64,000 nt of DNA from Apoda limacodes (taxonomy: Eukaryota; Arthropoda; Insecta; Lepidoptera; Limacodidae): positions 14,340,001 through 14,404,000 of the forward strand of contig OX291555.1 in assembly GCA_946406115.1 (NCBI GenBank). The letters are read 5' to 3'. The notes under the pieces were generated by a model. The model worked only from the letters and a program-made list of their open reading frames with translations. It ran no database searches and was not told the origin of the DNA. Position 1 is the first letter of the stretch, and each line of letters opens with the position of its first letter. Positions 56,851-64,000 of the stretch are shown here, one piece after another. The translations under genes and the position numbers were made by a program.

Positions 56851-57514
56851 GCCTTACGTTACACCATTATTGCTACTTGTTTGGTATTCAACAAAACTTA
56901 TTAACAATAAAGCAAATAAGTTTTAAAACTTTCATTCCCCACTTTGAGCCGTCAGCAGGACTTTAATTACAATCTCCTAATTAAAACTTAGGAATTCTGC
57001 CGTACGAGCAACTGAAAAAAGCATACCACCAGCATCACAAATTGATGCAACTCAATGTATGTAAAAATGTGCGACACACCAGAAAGTAACGTTTTTCTTA
57101 AAACGTAACAAATAAAAAAATCAAACTGGCATTTAACAGTTCAAAACAACAGTAACCCGCACAAGGCGAAAACGCACAACTGCAAAACTTCGCAAATGCC
57201 AAATAGATAAGGCTACGGCCACAATTTAACAGATGTCGCCACAATCGTTAGGGAAATTGCGACACAATTTGCGGTAACTACTATTGTTGTATTTAAGTTC
57301 CCGAAGGACTCATTACGTTTATTACCCTCTATAAATTATGCAAACATTATATATAATGCAAACATTAGATTTTGATTACTTACTTACATAATATGGATAT
57401 ATAAATTTTATATGAATGAACTGAATATTTCGGCTGTGATGTAATTATAGCTAACATACGTTCCAAGGCTTAGGCTTCTATAAAATAAATGTATTTAAAG
57501 GAGTTTTCCCTTTT
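56851..57514. other. no recognisable feature
   Basis: AT-rich. ATGCAAACATTA occurs twice about 20 bp apart near 57340-57370. Confidence 0.4.
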
Positions 57515-57966
57515 TAGGGTTCCGTACCTCAAAAGGAAAAAACGGAACTCTGATAGCATCACTTTGTTGTCCATCTGTCTGTCAAGACCCTTGTTCTCAG
57601 GAACGCGTCGAGGTATCAAGGTAAAATTTATATCAAATACTCAGATCTACTGTCCTTTGGAGCTGTGAAAAAATCAAACTTCTAAGTCAACGCAATCAAA
57701 AGTTACAGCCCTTTTTAATGCCGCAAATTTCCGCAAATTTTCGAAACTCGCAAGGGAATCAAAACCTACAGGGTACTTCCCGTCAACTCAGAATCTTTGG
57801 TACGAAGCAACGTCTTATAGCACAGATTAAGGAAAAATTGCGAAATCCGTCAATTTCTAGTTACATCATATAATAAAATTTTTTTTAATAAAATACAACA
57901 TATAATAAGTTTGCACGGAACCCTCGGTGCGCGAGCCAGACTCGCACTTGGCCGGTTTTTTTTTTG
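57515..57966 (-). repeat. F1 subfamily with the same ends but a different interior
   Basis: Plus strand starts AGGGTTCCGTACCTCAAAAG and ends GCGCGAGCCAGACTCGCACT, then TGGCCGG and a T run, like F1. The interior (TTTGTTGTCCATCTGTCTGT, GTCGAGGTATCAAGGTAAAA, AGGGAATCAAAACCTACAGG, GGGTACTTCCCGTCAACTC) is unrelated to the F1 core. Two element types thus share termini, as expected for non-autonomous families mobilised by one machinery. Confidence 0.75.
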
Positions 57967-58184
57967 TAGGACGGACCAACTACTACATCTATATATGTAT
58001 ATTAAAAAATAAAAACTTTTTAACAAAAACAACAACGAACTTCAAAAAGATGCACTAAAGAGGTAAAAATATTATTTAAAAAAACCTGATTAAAAGTGCT
58101 TACAATTGACTTAACTGTTTGGCACAGAGATAACTGTAAGTAAATAAAATGAGCAAAGAATACTTTTATCGCGGTCAAGAGTAA

Positions 58185-58495
58185 AGTGACAAACGAGCTT
58201 GCGGTCCGCCTGACAGAAAGCGGTCACTGCAGCCTATGGACGCTTGCAACACCAGGGGAATCACTCTCGCGTTGCCGACCATTTAAAAATCTAATAACTT
58301 CTATCTTGAAGAACCCCATACTTTAGTCATTACAGAAAATCTTGGCAGGGAGCACAACCTAAGCGTTCGCCGTTTCGGTTCTAAAGTGTAAAAAACGAAT
58401 TCTCTGCCGATGGCGTGCGGTGCGATGATAGAAAGTAGTTCTCTGAAACCTCATTGTACGAGACCATTTACGTTTTAAGATGTGGATGAATTTCC
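58185..58495 (-). pseudogene. jockey-like LINE (J1) 3' end with internal duplication
   Basis: Plus strand shows ACAAACGAGCTTGCGGTCCG, GTCACTGCAGCCTATGGACG, TCGCGTTGCCGACC, TTCTATCTTGAAGAACCCC and TCTGCCGATGGCGTGCGG. After 58437 a CTCTGAAACCTCATTGTACG and AGACCATTTACGTTTTAAG segment belongs, in full J1 order, before TCTGCCGATGG. A partial duplication or rearrangement has occurred. Confidence 0.65.
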
Positions 58496-58671
58496 TAAAT
58501 TTTTCCCTGAATTCAAAAATAATCCTAAAAATCATCAAAGATTCAAAAGAGACTTTTTTTTCTTCAGTAGTATATTTTGCGCGTTACTGACTTGTTAAAA
58601 TATTTTTACAGGGTTCTTACTGTGATTTGTCGAAGGTATTGTGATACTTGTACTTTACAAGCCCCATGATC
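58496..58671. other. no recognisable feature
   Basis: AT-rich stretch between the LINE fragment and the palindrome. Confidence 0.4.
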
Positions 58672-58728
58672 GCGGGATGACAACCTTTTTTGATAGAACC
58701 GTTCTATCAAAAAAGGTTGTCATCCCGC
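58672..58728. repeat. perfect 57-bp palindrome: 28-bp arms, 1-nt centre
   Basis: 58672-58699 is the exact reverse complement of 58701-58728, with a single C at 58700. No mismatch occurs in 28 pairs, and pairing stops at 58671/58729. A 67-codon frame passes through it but is merely open. The flanks show no TE ends that I recognise. Such symmetry suggests recent inverted duplication or a hairpin-forming element; an assembly artefact is also possible. Confidence 0.85.
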
Positions 58729-58871
58729 AAAATATACCTTATCTTCCCTCTTTTTTCTTCATTCGGCTTAGAGCAAGTCATGAAATAAATTCCGGCTTGC
58801 TTTTGTATAAGAAAACATTCCATAATGTACAATATATTGATTAGGAATAAGGTTCATGCTGACCCAGTTTT

Positions 58872-59255
58872 TGGGGTTCCGTACCCAAAGGGTACAAACG
58901 GGACCCTATTACTAAGACTTCGCTGTCCATCTGTCACAAGGCTGTATCTAATGAACCGTGATAGTTTTAAGTGTTGCCGCTATAACAACAAATACTAAAA
59001 AACAGAATAAAATAAAAATTTGACGGGGCTCCCATACAACAAACGTGATATTTTTGCTCGATATTTATAACGGCTACAGGTAGACGTTTTAATATCCACA
59101 GAATATTTAGTTATATATTCACTTTAAATATAAATAATTAAAATAAAACAAATATTTAAGGGGGGCTCCCATACAACAAATGTGATTTTTTTGCCGTTTT
59201 GATAGATAATGGTACGGAACCCTACGTCCGACTCGCACTTGGCCGGTTTTTTTTT
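58872..59255 (-). repeat. dispersed element F1, copy 6
   Basis: Plus strand TTTGGGGTTCCGTACCCAAA, AGACTTCGCTGTCCATCTGT, TTGCCGCTATAACAACAAAT, GGGGGGCTCCCATACAACAA and GTCCGACTCGCACTTGGCCG. Just outside, a CGGAACCCTAAAG (59262-59274) repeats an F1 end, as if another copy's end lay next to it. The GACGGACGG block is shortened. Confidence 0.8.
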
Positions 59256-59882
59256 ATGTCACGGAACCCTAAAGGTCCATAAAGGCATGTCTGCATAATA
59301 ATGTTGCACATATTCAACAGAACGTAGTCGTATGTCGCACCTAGCCATCATAAGTAGAGGTATAGACAGTTGTTCATGGCTATGATGGATTAATGTTACA
59401 TCATTTTCACTTCGGCAACCTTTTGCGTAAAGTGGGTGCACATTAGACTTAATAGATATTTAGACAATTTGCTTGCCTTTATTTTAATATGTTGATTAGG
59501 TTGAAGTATAACATATTGTAAGGTATATATTTTAGGAAGACAATTGACAGCGCATATTAAAGTTATGGTAAATCTAGGTGGTGACATTATGGAGGCATGA
59601 AGTTGTCATAGAACAAAAATATGATCGGGCGAGTTATCATGACACCTGGCCGCATAAGTAATTTTTTTTTATACTATAAGTTTATTCAAGGTATAGTGCG
59701 CAAAAACATGGTCAGAGTAACTTAATGAGGGTGGGAAAAACACCGGACTTAGAATATTTTCAGGTTTTTTTTCCTTTGTTTTGGTTACGATTAGTGTGTA
59801 CAAGTGCGGGTGGTGAAAAAAAAATGTCTTTCCGAAATTATTATGTAGTATGTTAAGATATAAACGAAAAAATTGGACGACG
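59256..59882. other. no recognisable feature
   Basis: Frames of about 60 codons on the minus strand (59259-59587) have no recognisable content. No repeat was recognised apart from the F1 end at 59262. Confidence 0.4.
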
Positions 59883-60220
59883 AACGTGGCAAACGAGATT
59901 ATTGCCCCCCTGATGGTAAGCGGTCGCTTACAACACCTGGCGCATCACAACACACGTTGCAATCTATTAACTTCTTTCTTGAAGAACCCCATTCTGTAGT
60001 CCATAGCGGAAATCTTGGCAGGTAGTTTATTCCACAACCCAATAGTTCGCGAGAGGAGTTTCTTTGAAACTGCACTGTACGCACCATTTAGGTTCCTAAG
60101 TGTGAGAATGAATTCCCTGCCGATGGCGAGCGGTGTGATGGCAGAAAGTAGCCGAAGGCATAATTTTGAACGATTGCTCAGAACACATCGAACTCGTACC
60201 TCACTCCCATAACAAAGCAT
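59883..60220 (-). pseudogene. jockey-like LINE (J1), C-terminal coding part and 3' tail
   Basis: The minus frame 60220-59945 encodes AITPLAIGREFILTLRNLNG, AYSAVSKKLLSRTIGLWNKL and PAKISAMDYRMGFFKKEVNR. This matches the J1 end FHRTVRHRQGIHSHT...FSRNFLP-type, LWNxLP and FFKKxV. It then runs into the tail with CAGGTGTTGTAAGCG and GTTTGCCACGTTCG. It is the best-preserved J1 C-terminus in the window, because the LWNKLPAK...FFKKEVN block is uninterrupted. Confidence 0.75.
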
Positions 60221-60262
60221 ATGCTTTTTTGGGAGACAAGCAGTTTTATACTCACACTAGAC

Positions 60263-60558
60263 TTTGCCAGCGGCTCCGCCCGCCCTTAATTCGGTTATCG
60301 GCGTGGAACTCCTAAGTAAACTCCAATTAATTAATTAACAAGGTATACAAATGAATTGCTATAGGTGCAGCAATAATTCTTTTAACTCTGTTATGTTATC
60401 CCTGCAGGAACTTTTGAATTTTTAGGGATATAAGCCTATATGCTATTCCAGGACCTAACCTATATGTATGCCAAGTTTTATCCCGATCCGTCCAGTGATT
60501 GAGTAATAAACATCCATCCGGACATAGAAAATTTCACATTCATAATATTAGTAGGATA
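60263..60558 (+). repeat. family B repeat, most complete copy
   Basis: Runs from TTTGCCAGCGGCTCCGCCCG through TCGGTTATCGGCGTGGAACT, ATGCTATTCCAGGACCTAAC, TATATGTATGCCAAGTTTTA, CGATCCGTCCAGTGATTGAG and CATCCATCCGGACATA to ATAATATTAGTAGGATA. No frame. The strongly conserved block around AGGACCTAACCTATATGTAT is what links all B copies. It may descend from a LINE 3' UTR; class uncertain. Confidence 0.75.
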
Positions 60559-61009
60559 TTTTCGTTATGTACTGCAATCCTGTTTCTGCATTTACTCGAC
60601 AGTAAAATTATGTTAATGTATTGTACCATACCTACTTATATATAAATAAATAAATAAATAGTACAAGCGGTAGAACACACACAGCGATATCTTATCTCAA
60701 AATACGTAAAATTTGCTAAAACTAAAATTAATTTAGAAAGAAAAACTTAACGTAAACGTAAATTTACGTAGGTACTTCGCTTTTGCACAGTGTACACAGC
60801 ACCTTACACAAGAGCACTCAGCGTTCCCGCAAGCACTGAGCCGTGTAAATCATTGTTAGTGCCTCACTTGTCAAACAAACATTCATACAGATGTGTTTAT
60901 TTTGTAATAATGCTCCTGGCAGAGAGATGCAAAAAGTATATATTATGGTTAGATGTCCAAACTTAGGGCTTCTTATAGATTTTAATTTAACATACTTTGC
61001 TAACAGACA
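60559..61009. other. no gene; (AAAT)n at 60640-60660
   Basis: A short AAAT microsatellite follows the family B copy. Nothing else was recognised. Confidence 0.45.
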
Positions 61010-61090
61010 GACACAAACAGATGGACAATAAAGTGATTATACAAGAGACCCCCCCCCCCCCCCCGTTTTCTTTTTTCGAATACCATTAAA
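61010..61090 (+). repeat. decayed F1-subfamily end containing a 16-nt C run
   Basis: CAGACACAAACAGATGGACA followed by AATAAAGTGATTATACAAGA matches, in reverse, the 57515-57600 end of the F1 subfamily (GACAACAAAGTGATGCTATC). The GGTTCCG that should follow is replaced by sixteen cytosines (61049-61064), then GTTTTCTTTTTTCGAATACC, a decayed form of CGTTTTTTCCTTTTGAGGTA. Confidence 0.55.
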
Positions 61091-61524
61091 TAATTTATAA
61101 TGATCATAAAATTTATTTGTGCGTAAACAATTATATTTCAACCAACCTTTCCACATATCTCTAAATATTCAGTAATTAGCGCTACGATCTGATTAAAGAA
61201 TAAAAAAAAAGGATGTAATTATCATTATTCAGTCTCCTTGAAGTAACTTCCAGACCTCGTAACAGTCGTCTGAAAACGTTTAAATTACATTAAGGAGCCA
61301 TTTTAAAAACACTCCCCGTTAAGCCGTCGTCGACGGTACTACGCCCCAGATAGGGTTACCATATAAAATACAGACAAATCACAGTTGGTTAATACCGCCA
61401 AGATGGTTCGGGAAATAGTTGTGGCTTCGATTAGTATTAGGTGAACAGTAGTTTTGCCTGTTTCTGTTTTCTTATGTATGTTTTATATCATTGAGATTTT
61501 CGAAAGAAATCGTCTTTTAGCCAG
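61091..61524. other. no recognisable feature
   Basis: AT-rich; no gene or repeat recognised. Confidence 0.45.
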
Positions 61525-61605
61525 GTCATTCTCATTTCCTTAATTAAAACCGATAATGTATTTATCCAAGATATATAATACATGTAACTATTAATATTAG
61601 CGATA
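61525..61605 (+). repeat. C1 LINE 3'-end fragment
   Basis: TCATTCTCATTTCCTTAATT followed by AAAACCGATAATGTATTTAT and CCAAGATATATAATA matches the end of the coding region and 3' UTR of the C1 fragment at 43585-43640 (TTCCTTAATTAAATCCAATA). Nothing upstream is retained. Confidence 0.55.
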
Positions 61606-64000
61606 AGACCGTCTACATTGTGATTTTCATTTTGTTTTTATTGTTTTTTTTTATCTTTTTCAATATGAGCAATAAAGTATTTTACAAATACTACTTACAC
61701 AATATAAGTTTTGTGTTTTTGATAAGCTTTTGAACAACTGCAATACTTTTAAATACTCATAATCACTGCGTGATTAACTCCACGTGGAAGAAACTTCTAA
61801 TTGTTAAAGCTAGTTTTCTATACAAATTATAGTAGTTCTTAACATTAATATTATGCAGTTTGAAATTTTTAACGTAACAAACGATAAAAACAACTAAATG
61901 GTATTTTTTTTTTGAAAAAGGAAAATATCATCATTTTATTTATTTAATGTGGAGACCCTAACTTTGACGACTAATTCCGACGACAACTTCTAAGCTTTTT
62001 GCGGTCCCACTTTTTCTGTAAACTTGCACAAAGTTAGGCTTCCATGCTTTCACAAGTTGGCGCTTTAATGTGATAATTACTTTTCAGCTTCGCTGTTTTA
62101 TATTTGTTACATTTTTTGTGTTCAATCTTTTTGTTTCTTTTTTAATTATTAAGAGTTTATTTTGAAATGTTAGCAGGCATCTCTACCTGTCCTCATGAAT
62201 ATTAGTTTTTAAGAAAATTAAGTAAGTATTAGAATATTAGAATTCTGTTTAAACTTAAATATAACTTTATCATATGTATATGGAGAAATATCTACACAGA
62301 TAAAAAGGATTTCTCTTTACAAGACGGAGTACTAAACATTTAGTTATTACAAAAATATATTTTCTCAGATTAAAAATATATTTTTGTTATAAAATTACCA
62401 CATGTCTGTTTCTGATACTATTTTATTCTTAGATTTTTTGTTATTTTAAGATAAATATGCTTATTTTGAGATTTAGTTTTATTTCAGTAAAAAAGATTGA
62501 CTTCTTTAAAATCAAAATATAATCCTTTCTAAGATAAATCTAAATAATATCAACACATGGTGTTGTACAGTTACTGACAATAAGCTAGAATGCGCTATTT
62601 GGTATTATTATGATTTAATGACTTCTTTCAGAATTAAATCATTGAGGAATCAATTCGAACAAAATACAATAGTCACAGATACTTATTAACAACGCAGTTA
62701 AATCTCTAAGTATGGTGTTTTTGAATCGTCGGTACTGTGTATAAGTACCTTTATTTGTCATTGCATATTCTCAAACAGAAATATTTATTACCTACTCTGA
62801 ATAATCAATTAATCAAATCTAAGTGCTAGAAAAAAGAATAATATTTCTTATTCTTACAAAAACTTAATGGAAATCAAAACATCTTTCACTGAAAGAATAA
62901 CTTATCTTTGACTCGATTATTTTTGTTTTATTGCATTGAATATTTTTTGTCTTGGTACAAATAAATATTTTCTAAGCTTCTATTATTACTAAGTAAATAT
63001 TCTCTTACGTCTATAGGGCGAGGATCAAAGCAATTTGCCTTTTTTCAAGTAATCTGTTTTTACCGTGTACCTTTAATTGATTACCTACTTGAAAAAGGTA
63101 AAAAAAAAATGTTTAATATGTACTTAATTACACTGTCTCCGACCCTTGTCGACTGTATTATATCATGAAATCGGTTGAATACCACATATCACGATGATAT
63201 CGAACTATTTATTACAATATTGTACATTCCATATTGTGACTTGCAAAATCTAGAAAAATTATATCGACAGATCTCTCAACGTCAAAGAAAAAGTAAAACA
63301 ATGTGGCCAGTATCCGCCACATATTCCAATTTAATGTTGGTGAGACCGTTTCGTGACGAACGCCGGCAGAACTATTAAAGGTACTTATTAAATATGTACT
63401 GGGGGAAATGTTACAACAAAACCAATAAAGTAAATTATGCCCGTGTAAAGCCAGGTTGGGACGCTAGTACAATAATAAACCATCACTATACTTAACTTGT
63501 TTTCGTTAGCTGCCAACACAGATGATGCGTGGCAACTTTCTGACAACATGCATCGTAAGTCTAAAAAAAATCTACTTTAAAAAAAAATCCTTTTAGCTAT
63601 AACTGAGTACTATTACTATTAGTAGATTTTGTAGTTGTGTTGTGTTAGGATTATAATAAAATAAGTAAATAAAAAATGTAAGACCTTCCTACCAGAAGGT
63701 GTATTAAATAATCTACAAGACTATTTTAAAAATAACTAACTTTATAGTAGATAGGTAAATTAGTTGTGATGTGTAAGTACATTATTAAGTAAACTTTAAA
63801 TGTTAGACCGTGTAATACCTCAAGGTGTCTATATACAGGCAATCCAGTAGGTACGTCACCTATCCATCAAGTGGAGTGATATGACGGACAAGCAAGCGTA
63901 GCTACAACCGCTTGCAAAGATATAAATTATGCCACTATATTATGAACAGAGATATCTTGCTAAACCCCACGTTTCACTTTGTTATCATAAATTAAATAAA
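61606..64000. other. no gene recognised to the end of the window
   Basis: About 2.4 kb of AT-rich DNA. An imperfect hairpin CCTTTTTTCAAGTA...TACTTGAAAAAGG lies at 63039-63098. A diverged direct repeat (AATGTAAGACC... and AATGTTAGACC...) occurs near 63676 and 63800. The 67-codon frame at 63175 is unconvincing. Confidence 0.45.

Noticed and set aside
1..64000. Bacterial or viral contamination
   Set aside because: Eukaryotic retroelements of insect type occur from end to end; no operon-like coding density anywhere.

Overview
This is AT-rich nuclear DNA from an insect, most likely a moth or butterfly (Lepidoptera). The assignment rests on the repeats. They include jockey-like LINE tails ending in a KGRQR-type peptide, RTE-like tails ending AYIQQW or SAYPSGK, tRNA-derived SINEs with the GTGGACTATGG core, and many copies of a dispersed element framed by GGGTTCCGTACC and GCGAGTCGGACTCGC. 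I recognise these as typical of lepidopteran genomes from memory, not from a search.

I found no convincing host gene. Reading frames are short (125 codons at most), and the recognisable ones are relics of transposon proteins. The window reads as intergenic or deep-intronic DNA made of fragmented transposable elements.

Layout. 0-5 kb: jockey-like LINE tails, a minisatellite split by one of them, a 5S rRNA-derived sequence, and a minus-strand CR1/jockey-group LINE relic (2945-4010). 5-17 kb: SINEs, a GC-rich repeat, three plus-strand copies of the dispersed element F1, a MITE (M1) holding a full-length SINE with a clean target duplication, and one arm of a long inverted pair (R2). 18-29 kb: an RTE-like LINE relic, fragments of family B, two GC-rich repeats and a ~940-bp direct duplication. 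32.9-37.1 kb: an LTR-element primer-binding site, a jockey-like LINE joined to a GIY-YIG (Penelope-like) relic, then M1, R2 and F1 again in inverted orientation. 37-47 kb: local duplications, a TIR element, two foldbacks, LTR/primer-binding-site junctions, a Crypton-like tyrosine-recombinase relic (41.6-42.0 kb) and a second CR1-type LINE fragment. 47-64 kb: family B and SINE copies, a 196-bp triplicate seeded inside a LINE fragment, a perfect 57-bp palindrome (58672-58728), and further F1 and jockey fragments.

No genes act together here. The history is one of insertion, nesting, inversion and local tandem duplication. The least ordinary items are the Crypton relic, the GIY-YIG relic, the perfect palindrome, the LINE-seeded tandem array, the two foldbacks, and the recurrence of F1, M1 and R2 at two loci 20 kb apart. 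All names come from reading the sequence; no database search was possible. F1, M1, R2, B, D, Y, J1, C1 and S1 are labels local to this report.
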